From Mesorhizobium koreense (GTDB lineage: Bacteria; Pseudomonadota; Alphaproteobacteria; Rhizobiales; Rhizobiaceae): a stretch of 64,000 nt of DNA. Both the position numbers and the translations under genes were made by a program. Positions 34,284-43,477 of this stretch are shown here, one piece after another. The DNA lies in NCBI RefSeq assembly GCF_031656215.1, contig NZ_CP134228.1:3429001-3493000 (forward strand), given 5' to 3'. Each line of letters starts with the position of its first letter. Position 1 is the stretch's first letter. Under the pieces are notes generated by a model, which did no database searches, was not told the DNA's origin, and saw nothing but the letters and a program-made list of their open reading frames with translations.

Positions 34284-34619
34284 GTGGACGCCAAGACCCT
34301 GGCCCGGATCGGAGCGATCGCGTTCGTCGCCGCGGCGATCACCGCAACGGTCATCGAGCTTACCCGGAAGGAAGAGCGGTCCGAAGTCACACCAGCGCGG
34401 CAAGAGCAGGTGCGTGCGTCCGACCCGCTGCAAGACGAGTTGTTCCGATGCCAGAGCCTCGGCGAGGCGGGACCTCGCGATCCGGCGTGCCTCCGTGCCT
34501 GGGCGGAAAGCCGCCGGCGATTCCTGATGCGTCGAACGAAACCTTCGACGAGCCCGTCGGGTGCGAGCCGGCCCACAAGCGAGACCCGCGGCGAAGGCGC
34601 CGCGCCGAGCGGCGAGTAG
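34284..34619 (+). CDS. trbK: TrbK-like (TrbK-alt) entry-exclusion protein
   Basis: 111 residues from the GTG at 34284. A short N-terminal membrane segment (ARIGAIAFVAAAITATVIEL) is followed by a periplasmic part with two Cys around FRCQSLGEAGPRDPACLRAWAESRRRFL, the pattern of TrbK-alt proteins. In relatives this position encodes the factor that blocks redundant transfer between cells carrying the same element. The role here is inferred from position and motif. Confidence 0.8.
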   Translation: MDAKTLARIGAIAFVAAAITATVIELTRKEERSEVTPARQEQVRASDPLQDELFRCQSLGEAGPRDPACLRAWAESRRRFLMRRTKPSTSPSGASRPTSETRGEGAAPSGE

Positions 34620-34623
34620 CGTC

Positions 34624-35976
34624 ATGGGCGGCACCGGCGTCATCGACCATTTCCTCGAAGTCTTCACCCGCTATATCGACAGCGGTTTCGGACTACTCGG
34701 CGGGGAAGTTGCGTTCGTCGCGACGACGCTGATCGTGATAGACGTCACGCTCGCCGCTCTCTTCTGGAGTTGGGGCGCCGACGACGACATCCTCGCCCGG
34801 CTGGTCAAGAAGACCCTGTTCGTTGGCGTGTTCGCCTACCTCATCGGCAACTGGAACAACCTCGCGCGGATCGTCTTCGAGTCCTTCGCCGGCCTGGGCC
34901 TGAAGGCCAGCGGGACGGGCTTCTCGACCGCCGATCTCTTGCGCCCAGGCAAGGTCGCGCAGACCGGCCTCGATGCCGGTCGGCCGTTGCTCGACTCGAT
35001 CAGTGGGCTGATGGGCTATTGGTCGTTCTTCGAGAACTTCATCCAGATCGCATGCATCTTTCTCGCCTGGGCGCTCGTCCTATTTGCGTTCTTCATCCTA
35101 GCGATCCAACTCTTCGTCACGTTGATCGAATTCAAATTGTCGACGTTGGCGGGTTTCGTCCTCATTCCGTTCGGGCTGTTCGGACAGAGCGCGTTCATGG
35201 CCGAACGCGTTCTCGGCAACGTGATCAGCTCCGGCATCAAGGTGTTGGTGCTCGCCGTCACCATCGGTATCGGCTCAACGCTGTTCTCCGAATTCACGAC
35301 CGGATTCGGCGGCGCCAGCCCGACCATCGACGATGCAATGGCGATCGTCCTGGCCGCGCTCTCACTCCTTGGCCTCGGGATCTTCGGTCCCGGAATCGCC
35401 AATGGCCTGGTCAGCGGCGGCCCGCAGCTCAGCGCCGGCGCGGCAGTCGGCACAGGACTCGCTGCTGGCGGTGCAATGGTCGCGGCAGGTGCAGCCGGCG
35501 GACTTGCCTTGCGCGGTGGCGCGGCCGCGATCTCAGGCACCGCCGCCGCAGCGCGCGGAGGGGCCACGCTCGCTGGCGGCGCAGTCACGGCTTACAGCCT
35601 GGGCGCTGCCGGACAATCCGGCGCGGCCGGCGCCGCCTTCGGTCTTGGCGGCGTCGCGCGAGCTGCCGGCGGCGCAGCCGCCTCGCCACTCCGCCGCGCT
35701 GCAGGCCGTGCTGCCGACAGTATGAAAGAGAGCTTTTCCGCGGGCGGCCGGGCCGCGTTCGAGGCGACCGGAGGCTCCTCAACGATGGGCACGATCGGCG
35801 GCGGTGACCCCGCTGCGGCCACGAGCGCTGGGACGCAGGAACCACCCGGCTGGGCCCGCCGCATGAAGCGCTCGCAGCAGCTCAATCACGGCGTCATGGC
35901 CACCGCGCACGCAATCCGCGCCGGCGACAGCCATCGCGGCGGCAGCTCCGTCAACCTTTCCCAGCGAGACCAATGA
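34624..35976 (+). CDS. trbL: TrbL, VirB6-like polytopic membrane protein
   Basis: 450 residues. About six membrane segments in the first 270 residues, including FVATTLIVIDVTLAALFWSW, LFVGVFAYLIGNWNNLARI, IACIFLAWALVLFAFFILA and LAGFVLIPFGLFGQSAF. The C-terminal half is a long Gly/Ala-rich low-complexity region. It forms part of the inner-membrane pore. The stop overlaps trbF. Confidence 0.92.
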   Translation: MGGTGVIDHFLEVFTRYIDSGFGLLGGEVAFVATTLIVIDVTLAALFWSWGADDDILARLVKKTLFVGVFAYLIGNWNNLARIVFESFAGLGLKASGTGFSTADLLRPGKVAQTGLDAGRPLLDSISGLMGYWSFFENFIQIACIFLAWALVLFAFFILAIQLFVTLIEFKLSTLAGFVLIPFGLFGQSAFMAERVLGNVISSGIKVLVLAVTIGIGSTLFSEFTTGFGGASPTIDDAMAIVLAALSLLGLGIFGPGIANGLVSGGPQLSAGAAVGTGLAAGGAMVAAGAAGGLALRGGAAAISGTAAAARGGATLAGGAVTAYSLGAAGQSGAAGAAFGLGGVARAAGGAAASPLRRAAGRAADSMKESFSAGGRAAFEATGGSSTMGTIGGGDPAAATSAGTQEPPGWARRMKRSQQLNHGVMATAHAIRAGDSHRGGSSVNLSQRDQ

Positions 35977-36656
35977 TGTTCAAGCGACCTTCCACCCATT
36001 ACGGCAAGACCCCCGAGCCCGAGACGCCGTATCAGCGCGCCGCACAGGTCTGGGACGAACGCATCGGCTCGGCACGCGTGCAGGCGAAGAACTGGCGGCT
36101 GATGGCTTTCGGCTCGCTGGCCCTGTCGGCCGCTTTTGCCGGCGCACTCGTCTGGCAATCGGCGCGCGGCACGGTCGTGCCGTGGGTCGTGCAGGTCGAT
36201 AATCTCGGCCAGGCCCAGGCGGTGGCGCCCGCGGTAGCCGATTATCGGCCGACCGACCCGCAAGTCGCCTTCCATCTCGCACGATTTATCGAGCAGGTCC
36301 GCTCGATCCCGGCCGATCCGATCGTGGTTCGGCAGAACTGGCTTCGCGCCTACGACTTCACGACTGACCGCGGCGCCGCGGCTCTCAACGACTACGCGCG
36401 CGCCAACGACCCGTTCACCAAGATCTGGAAGCAACAGGTCGCGGTGGACATCTCGAGCGTCATTCGAGCGTCCCCCGACAGCTTTCGCGTGGCCTGGACC
36501 GAGCGGCGCTACGACAACGGCCAGCTCGCATCGACCGAACGATGGACCGCGATCCTCACGATCGTGGTGCAACTGCCGCGAGACGCGGAGCGGCTGCGCG
36601 CCAATCCGCTGGGCATCTACGTCAATGCGATCAATTGGTCGCGGGAGCTGGGGTAA
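35973..36656 (+). CDS. trbF: TrbF, VirB8-like inner-membrane protein
   Basis: 227 residues. RPSTHYGKTPEPETPYQRAAQVWDERIGSAR precedes one membrane segment (LMAFGSLALSAAFAGALVW). A periplasmic VirB8 fold follows (RFIEQVRSIPADPIVVRQNWLRAYDF; FRVAWTERRYDNGQL; RWTAILTIVVQLP). It nucleates the channel core in the periplasm. The start may be either ATG of ATGATG. Confidence 0.92.
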   Translation: MMFKRPSTHYGKTPEPETPYQRAAQVWDERIGSARVQAKNWRLMAFGSLALSAAFAGALVWQSARGTVVPWVVQVDNLGQAQAVAPAVADYRPTDPQVAFHLARFIEQVRSIPADPIVVRQNWLRAYDFTTDRGAAALNDYARANDPFTKIWKQQVAVDISSVIRASPDSFRVAWTERRYDNGQLASTERWTAILTIVVQLPRDAERLRANPLGIYVNAINWSRELG

Positions 36657-37631
36657 ATGAATCGAGAGAACGTCCGAGCCGCAAAGCCGGCTCTCCGTAA
36701 ATCCGCAATCCCTGCGGCGCTGCTGACGGCCACGCTGCTGAGCGCATGCGCCATGCAGAGGCCGCCGCAGATCAGCTACGATTCCGATGTCCCGCCATTG
36801 CCCGCCGTCCCGGCGGCAATCGTCGACGAACGCCCGCGGCCGCTTCATATTCCGCCGGCCTGGTTACCCAGTCACGGCGGCACAGCCGCCAATTCACCAT
36901 CGGCTCGCGTGACGAATGCGAACGCCGCCGCGCGCGTCGAGCCGCGTCGCGAGGGCTATTACAACGCCATCCAGATTTATCCCTGGTCGGAAGGCGCGCT
37001 CTATCAAGTCTACACGTCCCCGGGACAGATCACCGACATCGCGCTTGAGCCTGGAGAGAGCCTGACGGGCGCCGGGCCGATCGCCGCGGGCGACACCGCG
37101 CGGTGGATCATCGGCGACACCGAGAGCGGATCGGGGTTTACGCGCCGCGTACACGTGCTCGTGAAGCCGACTCGTGCCGACATCACGACCAACCTGGTCA
37201 TCACCACCGACCGCCGCATCTACATGCTCGAGCTGCGCGCCGGCGCCAATCCGTACATGCCGGCCGTGGCATGGGCCTATCCGCAACGTCCTGGTTCGCG
37301 TCAGGGTATCCCGGCGACGCCGGTCATCCCCGCCGCCGCGGCGCGTAACTACCGCTACGCATTGAGCGGCGACAATCCGCCGTGGCGCCCGATCGCCGTC
37401 TACGACGACGGAAGGCGCGTCTACATCGAATTCCCGGGCGGCATCGTCCAGGGCGAGATGCCGCCTCTGTTCGTCATCGGCTCGGAAGGCGAGCTTCAGA
37501 TCGCGAATAGCCGCATCTACCAGAACATCCTGATCGTCGATCGCCTCTTCGGCGCCGCCGAGCTTCGCCTCGGCAGCGGTGATCGCCAACAAACGGTCAG
37601 GATCTCGCGCAGCGACGGGAGGCCATCGTAA
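36657..37631 (+). CDS. trbG: TrbG, VirB9-like outer-membrane-complex protein
   Basis: 324 residues. A lipobox-like signal (AALLTATLLSACAM) suggests a lipoprotein. YYNAIQIYPWSEGALYQVYTSPGQITDIALEPGE and RWIIGDTESG, then LVITTDRRIYMLELRA, are VirB9/TrbG marks, ending in the VDRLFGAAELRLG segment. It forms part of the outer-membrane core complex with TrbI. The start follows the trbF stop directly, and the stop overlaps trbI. Confidence 0.92.
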   Translation: MNRENVRAAKPALRKSAIPAALLTATLLSACAMQRPPQISYDSDVPPLPAVPAAIVDERPRPLHIPPAWLPSHGGTAANSPSARVTNANAAARVEPRREGYYNAIQIYPWSEGALYQVYTSPGQITDIALEPGESLTGAGPIAAGDTARWIIGDTESGSGFTRRVHVLVKPTRADITTNLVITTDRRIYMLELRAGANPYMPAVAWAYPQRPGSRQGIPATPVIPAAAARNYRYALSGDNPPWRPIAVYDDGRRVYIEFPGGIVQGEMPPLFVIGSEGELQIANSRIYQNILIVDRLFGAAELRLGSGDRQQTVRISRSDGRPS

Positions 37632-38830
37632 TGACCGAGTCTGACAACCTTGGCCGCCCCGACACGGAACAAGGCCCGCGCGATTCCGCAGCGCCTATGC
37701 GACTGCGGGGCGATCCGCCTCGCGTCACCCGGCTGTCCCGCAGAGCCCTGGCGGGGATCGGCTTGCTAGCGTCGATTGGCCTTGGCGGCGCTCTCATCTA
37801 CGCGCTGCAAACCCGCAACGCCGGCCCCCGGAATGAGGAGCTCTATTCCACCACGAACCGGCCCACAGCCGATGGCCTTGCGGGCCTGCCACGCGACTAT
37901 ATCGGCCCGCGCCTAGGTCCGCCCCTACCTGGCGATCTCGGACGCCCCATTCTCGACGCCCAGAAACGTGGCCAACCAGTCGTTCCTCCGACCATCCAGC
38001 CGACCGTGGACGCCGCGGAGCAGCGTCGTCTCGCCGAACAGGAAGCCGCACGTACGAGCCGTGTCTTCTTTCAGACCGAAGCGCGGGCAATCCCCGCTGC
38101 CCCCGTACCTGGCGGCGGTGCCACGAACGCAAACCTGGCCGGCCTCGGGCTTCCCGGCCAGTTCAACATGCCGACGGCACAAGAGCGCGCGCAGGATCGG
38201 CAACTCGCCTTCCTCAACGCCGCCGCCGATCGCCGTACCGTCGCGCCGGATCGCGTGATGCCGCCGGCCTCGCCCTACGTCCTGCAAGCCGGCGCCGTGA
38301 TCCCCGCGGCGTTGATCACCGGCATTCGCTCCGACCTTCCCGGCCAGATCACGGCGCAAGTGACCGAGAACATCTACGACAGTCCGACCGGCCGGCTACT
38401 GCTCGTGCCCCAGGGCACTCGGATCATCGGCCAGTACGACAACGCCGTGCAGTTCGGCCAACGTCGAGTGCTCTTGGTGTGGAATCGTCTGATCATGCCG
38501 AACGGCCACTCAATCGTCCTAGAGCGCCAGCCGGGGGCGGACGCGGCGGGATATGCCGGCCTCGAGGATGGTGCCGACTACCATTGGTGGGACCTCGCCA
38601 AGGCGGCCGGCCTCTCCACACTCCTCAGCGTCGGCGCCGAACTCGCGATCGATGACGACGATCGATTGCTGCGCGCGATCCGTAACGGTGGCCAGGACAC
38701 GATCAACGACGCCGGCCAGGAAATCATCCGCCGGCAGTTGAACGTCGCGCCGACCCTGACCATCCGGCCTGGCTTTCCAGTCCGCGTGATCGTCACCCGC
38801 GACCTCGTCCTCGAACCGTATGGGAGATGA
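37631..38830 (+). CDS. trbI: TrbI, VirB10-like channel-spanning protein
   Basis: 399 residues. A short cytoplasmic part, one membrane segment (ALAGIGLLASIGLGGALIYAL), a Pro-rich periplasmic stretch and the VirB10 domain: VLQAGAVIPAALITGIRSDLPGQITAQV, YDSPTGRLLLVPQGTRIIGQYD, RVLLVWNRLIMPNG and FPVRVIVTRDLVLEPY. It spans both membranes and gates the channel. The start overlaps the trbG stop by one base. Confidence 0.93.
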   Translation: MTESDNLGRPDTEQGPRDSAAPMRLRGDPPRVTRLSRRALAGIGLLASIGLGGALIYALQTRNAGPRNEELYSTTNRPTADGLAGLPRDYIGPRLGPPLPGDLGRPILDAQKRGQPVVPPTIQPTVDAAEQRRLAEQEAARTSRVFFQTEARAIPAAPVPGGGATNANLAGLGLPGQFNMPTAQERAQDRQLAFLNAAADRRTVAPDRVMPPASPYVLQAGAVIPAALITGIRSDLPGQITAQVTENIYDSPTGRLLLVPQGTRIIGQYDNAVQFGQRRVLLVWNRLIMPNGHSIVLERQPGADAAGYAGLEDGADYHWWDLAKAAGLSTLLSVGAELAIDDDDRLLRAIRNGGQDTINDAGQEIIRRQLNVAPTLTIRPGFPVRVIVTRDLVLEPYGR

Positions 38831-38833
38831 TCG

Positions 38834-39070
38834 ATGGCGAAGCTTAGGATTGGAGCACTTGAAGACGACAAACCGGTCAAGGTGACGTTGGAATTGCCGG
38901 CAGCAGTCCATCGCGAGCTCCTCGCCTACGCCGAAGTCCTTGCCCAGGAGACAGGCAGACCTGTCTCCGATCCCGTGAAGCTAATCTCCCTAATGATCCA
39001 GCGCTTCATGGCCGCCGATCGAGGTTTCGCAAGGGCGCGTCACGCAAAGAAGACGCAGAGATTGTCGTGA
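38834..39070 (+). CDS. DUF2274 family protein
   Basis: 78 residues, 3 bases after trbI. LRIGALEDDKPVKVTLELPAAVHRELLAYAEVLAQETG and VKLISLMIQRFMAADRGF match DUF2274, an RHH-like small protein that ends the trb operon in many alphaproteobacterial elements. DNA binding is inferred from the fold pattern. Confidence 0.85.
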   Translation: MAKLRIGALEDDKPVKVTLELPAAVHRELLAYAEVLAQETGRPVSDPVKLISLMIQRFMAADRGFARARHAKKTQRLS

Positions 39071-39151
39071 CCTGCCGCGGCAAGTCGTTCCTCTCTCGGA
39101 GATTACAAGCGGTCCGCAACAGAAACGTCGCGTGGAGTGGCCGCCATTATC

Positions 39152-40174
39152 TCATATCGCGCGCGATGGCTCGCGGCGTTGCCCTGAAGGCGCGTCGGTC
39201 CTCGCTCTCTTCAAGATCCGGGCCAGGCTCACGAAACGACGCAGCGCGGGATTGTCATTGCTAGGCGACCAGACCCCAACACATGGCAGCATGTCGCCCT
39301 GCCCTACGATCGGCCTAAAAGCAACGTCGCGAAATGGGGTAGCTGTGGTCGACTCAGTTGTCAGGGTGGCGCCAAAGCCCATGCCCACCAGATGGATCAG
39401 ACTTTCTCTGCAAACACACAAGCGCCTTACGTTCGGATGAACACCGAGTCTTGCCAATCGCTTTATCAGATAATCGTGAATATCCGGACCCGGCTCGTCA
39501 CGGCTTACAATAAAGCGTTCGGCGCGAATGTCTGACCAATCAACGGCATGGGCGAGCGCAAGTGGATGCTTGGCAGGTAGGACACAAAATACTCTCTCGT
39601 GCCACCACACTTCGGCTTCGCAATCCACGAGCTCCGGCATTCCGGTGAAAAATGCAATATCTATCCTTCGGTCCCGTATTTGTCGAAGGTGGTCTGGCCT
39701 AGCTCCATAACTCAACTCGATTGCCACGGCTTCGTGGGCGCGTGCGAACTCTGTGACAAGCTCACGAAGAAAACCTGACGCCAACGAGCAGAGGAAACCG
39801 ATCCGTAAGCTTCCTCGAGAGCCAATGCCAGCGTTTCGCGCAGACTTCATGGCATAATCGAGATCGTTCAGTGAGGCTCGGGCCTGGCAAATGAATTCCG
39901 TGCCGGCCCGTGTAAGTCGGACGCCCGCGTGGTGGCGTTCGAATAACGATACGCCGAGTTGGTCTTCTAATCCCCTGATTTTGCGGCTAACCACGGACTG
40001 GTTGACGCCGAGGACGACAGCTGCCCGATGAAAGCTCAGCTGCTCCGCCGCCACGATCGAATGCCATATCGAGCGAAAATCGAGATTCGCAGCGAGACCG
40101 GCGAGCAGAGAAGGGTTGGTTGAAGGATGAGTGTCGCTCTCTCGCCTCTCAGTTGGCTCAGAGTTCCTATCCAT
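39152..40174 (-). CDS. LysR-family regulator at the end of the transfer region
   Basis: 340 residues, convergent with the trb operon. The HTH lies at about 33-90 (FRSIWHSIVAAEQLSFHRAAVVLGVNQSVVSRKIRGLEDQLGVSLFERHHAGVRLTRAG), with an effector-binding domain after 120 (GSLRIGFLCSLASGFLRELVTEFAR). Similar LysR genes follow trbI/DUF2274 in related elements, so it is likely part of the backbone. The first ~30 residues may be non-native; a later start is possible. The target is unknown. Confidence 0.82.
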   Translation of the reverse strand: MDRNSEPTERRESDTHPSTNPSLLAGLAANLDFRSIWHSIVAAEQLSFHRAAVVLGVNQSVVSRKIRGLEDQLGVSLFERHHAGVRLTRAGTEFICQARASLNDLDYAMKSARNAGIGSRGSLRIGFLCSLASGFLRELVTEFARAHEAVAIELSYGARPDHLRQIRDRRIDIAFFTGMPELVDCEAEVWWHERVFCVLPAKHPLALAHAVDWSDIRAERFIVSRDEPGPDIHDYLIKRLARLGVHPNVRRLCVCRESLIHLVGMGFGATLTTESTTATPFRDVAFRPIVGQGDMLPCVGVWSPSNDNPALRRFVSLARILKRARTDAPSGQRREPSRAI

Positions 40175-40278
40175 CCGTGGTCTTCGCGACTAATCGCGCC
40201 TCGAATATGGTCGGCCGGATCGCCGCTGATACAGTCGATGCAAACGTCAATGTGACAATCGGCCTGTCTGCCACGGCG

Positions 40279-41721
40279 TCAGCATTCGGGAACGTTAGCC
40301 GCGAGCCCGCCGCGCGAAGTCTCCCGATATTTGGAATTCATGTCGGCTCCGGTTTGCCGCATCGTCTCGATCGCCTGGTCGAGCGAGACCCGATGAGATT
40401 CGGTTTCCTGCATCGCCAGCATTGCAGCTGCGACTGCCTTAACGGCGCCAAATGCATTTCTCTCAATGCAGGGAATCTGAACGAGCCCTCCCACAGGATC
40501 ACATGTCATGCCCAGGTGATGTTCAATCGCAATCTCTGCTGCATTTTCGGCCTGTTCGTTTGAGCCGCCCAGGGCTGCAACAAGCCCCGCGGCAGCCATC
40601 GCAGCAGCGGAGCCGACTTCTCCCTGACAACCCACCTCCGCACCTGAAATCGAGGCATTGAGTTTGATGATCGCGCCAACGATCGTGGCTGCCAGAAAGA
40701 AACGTCGAATACCCCCCTGGTCGGATCCTGCACAGAAGTCGCGGTAATATCGAAGAACTGCTGGCACGACACCAGCGGCTCCGTTCGTCGGGGCAGTTAC
40801 TATGCGGTGCCCCGCGGCGTTTTCCTCGTTGACGGCCATCGCGAAGGCCGGAAGGAAATGAATTGCTGCGTTCGACGCTGCGCCCTTTTCCTCGCTGCCG
40901 CGCGAGAGTTTCGCAAACAATGCGCGCGCCCTGCGCTGGACGCGCAATCCGCCTGGGAGCTCGCCTTCGGCGGCGAGCCCGCGCTCAATGCATTCAAACA
41001 TCGCGCTCGCGACATCATCGATGGCCTTATAGGTCATCGCCCGCGGTCGTCGCGCGTCTTCATTGGCCGCCGCGACGTCGACAATCGAACACTTGCGGGA
41101 TCGGCAAAGCGCCAGGAGCTCACTTGCATGAGACACATCAAAGGGCAGGACAATTTTTGGCGTCGTTGATATGATAGCACCGTCGAGTTCTACGAACCCT
41201 CCACCGACGGAGTACCAGAGTTCCGACACCAGCCGGCTGGCGGCGTGGTCGAATGCTTCAAACAGCATCGCATTAGGATGCCGGGAGAAGCGCCTGGACT
41301 TGTCGAAGACAATATCACGCCTCGCGTCGAACGGGATCGGTAGTCCCTCGGGCGGCGCAATCGCGCCTGCCTCGTCGATAGCCTTCAATAACAGGTCCGC
41401 CCGTTCCGGGGTAACAGTCTCCGGCAACTGGCCGGCAAGCCCCAGGATGATCGCACGATCGGTCGCGTGCCCCTTTCCCGTCCATGCCAGCGAGCCAAAC
41501 GCCGTCGCCTGGAGACGCCGGACATCCCCCAGGGTTGGACCCAGCCCCGTGATGAAACGCGCCGCAGCTGTCATCGGCCCCATCGTATGCGATGACGACG
41601 GTCCGATGCCGATCTTGAATAAATCGCACAGCCCAACCAGCACTTGACTGGAAGCCTGCGAGGAGCGTCGCGATGCTCGCTTCTCGCCGGGCTGGTCGGT
41701 TTTCGCACCTGTATTCGCCAT
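40279..41721 (-). CDS. sdaA: L-serine ammonia-lyase (serine dehydratase), iron-sulfur type
   Basis: 480 residues from the ATG at 41721; the frame stays open further up but overlaps the SDR gene out of frame. Converts L-serine to pyruvate and ammonia. Beta-domain: [23 protein letters not shown]. Alpha-domain: [15 protein letters not shown], and the cluster-ligand Cys in [31 protein letters not shown] and QIPCIERN. It is the single-chain bacterial form of normal length. Third gene of a minus-strand unit with the SDR and hydrolase genes, suggesting that the pathway yields serine or a related hydroxy-amino acid. Confidence 0.9.
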   Translation of the reverse strand: MANTGAKTDQPGEKRASRRSSQASSQVLVGLCDLFKIGIGPSSSHTMGPMTAAARFITGLGPTLGDVRRLQATAFGSLAWTGKGHATDRAIILGLAGQLPETVTPERADLLLKAIDEAGAIAPPEGLPIPFDARRDIVFDKSRRFSRHPNAMLFEAFDHAASRLVSELWYSVGGGFVELDGAIISTTPKIVLPFDVSHASELLALCRSRKCSIVDVAAANEDARRPRAMTYKAIDDVASAMFECIERGLAAEGELPGGLRVQRRARALFAKLSRGSEEKGAASNAAIHFLPAFAMAVNEENAAGHRIVTAPTNGAAGVVPAVLRYYRDFCAGSDQGGIRRFFLAATIVGAIIKLNASISGAEVGCQGEVGSAAAMAAAGLVAALGGSNEQAENAAEIAIEHHLGMTCDPVGGLVQIPCIERNAFGAVKAVAAAMLAMQETESHRVSLDQAIETMRQTGADMNSKYRETSRGGLAANVPEC

Positions 41722-41756
41722 GAGATGACGCCGACCTTTATCGCCAACGCGGGCTA

Positions 41757-42542
41757 CTAAGCTGCCCCCCGATGAACCGCAAAAGCCGCAAAGCTTTGAC
41801 TTACCGGCATTAACTCGATTGTATTGACGTTCACGTGCGCTGGTTGTGCCGTGACCCAGAGTACAGAACTTGCAATGTCGTCCGGGCTGAGCGGCGTCAT
41901 TCCGGCGTAGACTGACGCAGCCTTGTTCTTGTCGCCACCGAAGCGAACCTCGGAGAATTCGGTTCCGCCACACATGCCAGGCTCGATGACAGAAACCCGG
42001 ACGCCAGTTGAGTGCAAGTCGCTTCGCAAGTTGAGGCTGAATTGATGCACGAAGGCTTTGGTAGCCCCATACACGTTTCCGCCCGGATATGGGTAGGTGC
42101 CGGCGACCGATCCAAGATTGACGATATGTCCTCGCTTGCGGCCGACCATGCCGGGCAGAAGCGCGCGAGTCGTATACACGAGCCCGCGACAATTAGTGTC
42201 CAGCATTGCATCCCAGTCGTTGAGATCAGCCTGGTGAGCCGGACGTAACCCGAGTGCCAGACCGGCATTATTGATAAGGCAATCGACCTCGGAGAATTCG
42301 GCAGGCAGTTTTGCGACCAGGCGCTCGGCCGCGTTGCGATCCCGGACGTCAAGCTCGAGCGGCAGGAACCTGTCGCGACCAAGCTCATCTGCCAGCCTCG
42401 TCAGTCGGTCGAGCCGACGCGCGGTTCCGATGACGCGAGCTCCCGATGCCACGAATTGTCGTGCGATCGCGGTCCCGAATCCCGCGCTCGCGCCTGTCAC
42501 GAAAATGCACGCCGGATTGCTTGGTGAAATGCTGGTCATCAC
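41757..42542 (-). CDS. Short-chain dehydrogenase/reductase, YdfG-like
   Basis: 261 residues. TGASAGFGTAIARQF (Rossmann), NNAGLALGL, the catalytic Ser in NLGSVAGTYPYPGG and YGATKAF (Tyr-x-x-x-Lys). Sequence and length place it near YdfG-type enzymes, which oxidise serine, allo-threonine and 3-hydroxy acids with NADP+. That substrate fits the neighbouring serine dehydratase, but is inferred. The start overlaps the hydrolase stop by four bases. Confidence 0.85.
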   Translation of the reverse strand: MMTSISPSNPACIFVTGASAGFGTAIARQFVASGARVIGTARRLDRLTRLADELGRDRFLPLELDVRDRNAAERLVAKLPAEFSEVDCLINNAGLALGLRPAHQADLNDWDAMLDTNCRGLVYTTRALLPGMVGRKRGHIVNLGSVAGTYPYPGGNVYGATKAFVHQFSLNLRSDLHSTGVRVSVIEPGMCGGTEFSEVRFGGDKNKAASVYAGMTPLSPDDIASSVLWVTAQPAHVNVNTIELMPVSQSFAAFAVHRGAA

Positions 42543-43360
42543 GCCATCTCCCGGGACCGCACGAAGACCGACTTGAGGAACGCAGCAAACGTCGCGTTAA
42601 ACTCCTTCTCACCTTCGAGGTTGGGCATATGCCCGATCCCCGTCATCCAGAGAAGCTGCGAGCCTTCGATGAGCGCGTGCATAAGGTCCGCGTCGGCACG
42701 CGTGGTGAATGCATCCTCATCACCGACGACAACCAGCGCAGGAACTTCAAGATGGGCCAGAACGCGGGAGTATTCAGGGCGCTCCGCCCGCCCCCGCAAG
42801 GCTGCGGCCGCTCCATCCGGAGGAGCGTTGCACATCATTTCCAAGACTTTTCGACCGACCTCGGGAAGCGCAGCGATGTTGCGCGGAGCCACCATCTTCG
42901 GAAGAACTTCGTGAGCGTAAGGCGCGAGGCCTTCCCGCAATAGCCGGTCAGCCATCGCATTTCGATTGACCTTGCCCTGCCCGGACTCCGCTTGCGGAAA
43001 CGTCGCTATCAGTACCAGACCACGGATCCGTTCGGGAAAGCTGCGGCACACCTCCATCGCGATTTGCCCTCCCATCGAAAGGCCTACGATGACAAATTTC
43101 GTCACACCGAGATGGTCGGCAAGCGCAACGATATCCTGGGCGAACTGGCCCAGCAGCGTTTTCCCAGGCGTCACACTAGTATCGCCGTAGCCGCGAAGGT
43201 CGGGGGCAATCGCACGCCAGCCTGCCTCCATGAAAATGCGGTGCTGGGGTTCCCACATCGACCGGTCGAACGGATGACCGTGGACGAGGATCACAACATC
43301 GCCACCCATACCGATGTCGTCATAGGCGATATCAATTCCATTAAGCATGGCGTTTGGCAT
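42539..43360 (-). CDS. Alpha/beta hydrolase
   Basis: 273 residues. HGHPFDRSMWEPQ (oxyanion region), nucleophile elbow VGLSMGGQIA (Ser), the acid in VVVGDEDAFTT and the His in GIGHMPNLE form a complete triad. It is similar to esterases/lactonases of the 3-oxoadipate enol-lactonase type. It opens the operon with the SDR and serine dehydratase and is divergent from the MocR regulator, so it may release the substrate for them. The second ATG (43348) is an alternative start. Confidence 0.82.
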   Translation of the reverse strand: MPNAMLNGIDIAYDDIGMGGDVVILVHGHPFDRSMWEPQHRIFMEAGWRAIAPDLRGYGDTSVTPGKTLLGQFAQDIVALADHLGVTKFVIVGLSMGGQIAMEVCRSFPERIRGLVLIATFPQAESGQGKVNRNAMADRLLREGLAPYAHEVLPKMVAPRNIAALPEVGRKVLEMMCNAPPDGAAAALRGRAERPEYSRVLAHLEVPALVVVGDEDAFTTRADADLMHALIEGSQLLWMTGIGHMPNLEGEKEFNATFAAFLKSVFVRSREMA

Positions 43361-43410
43361 CTGGCAGCTCCAAAAGTGATTGATGCAATCTGATCATAGC
43401 GGCATATTGA

Positions 43411-43456
43411 ATTGCACCGATATGCAGTGCAATCATTATATTGATATCAGTGCAAT
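43411..43456. promoter_or_regulatory. GTGCAAT operator cluster between hydrolase operon and mocR-type gene
   Basis: ATTGCAC (43411-43417) and GTGCAAT (43427-43433) form an inverted repeat; a further GTGCAAT lies at 43450-43456, 23 bases (about two turns) after the second. MocR regulators commonly bind such repeated half-sites near their own promoter. The location between the divergent starts fits control of both sides. Confidence 0.65.
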
Positions 43457-43477
43457 TTGATCTGCAGGAGTGGAGCA

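Noticed and set aside
39071-39151. Attachment site at the end of the transfer region
   Set aside because: No tRNA-like sequence, no integrase and no matching repeat elsewhere in the window.
40279-42192. Long 637-residue form of the serine dehydratase
   Set aside because: The extra N-terminus overlaps the SDR gene out of frame and lacks similarity; the ATG at 41721 gives the normal length.
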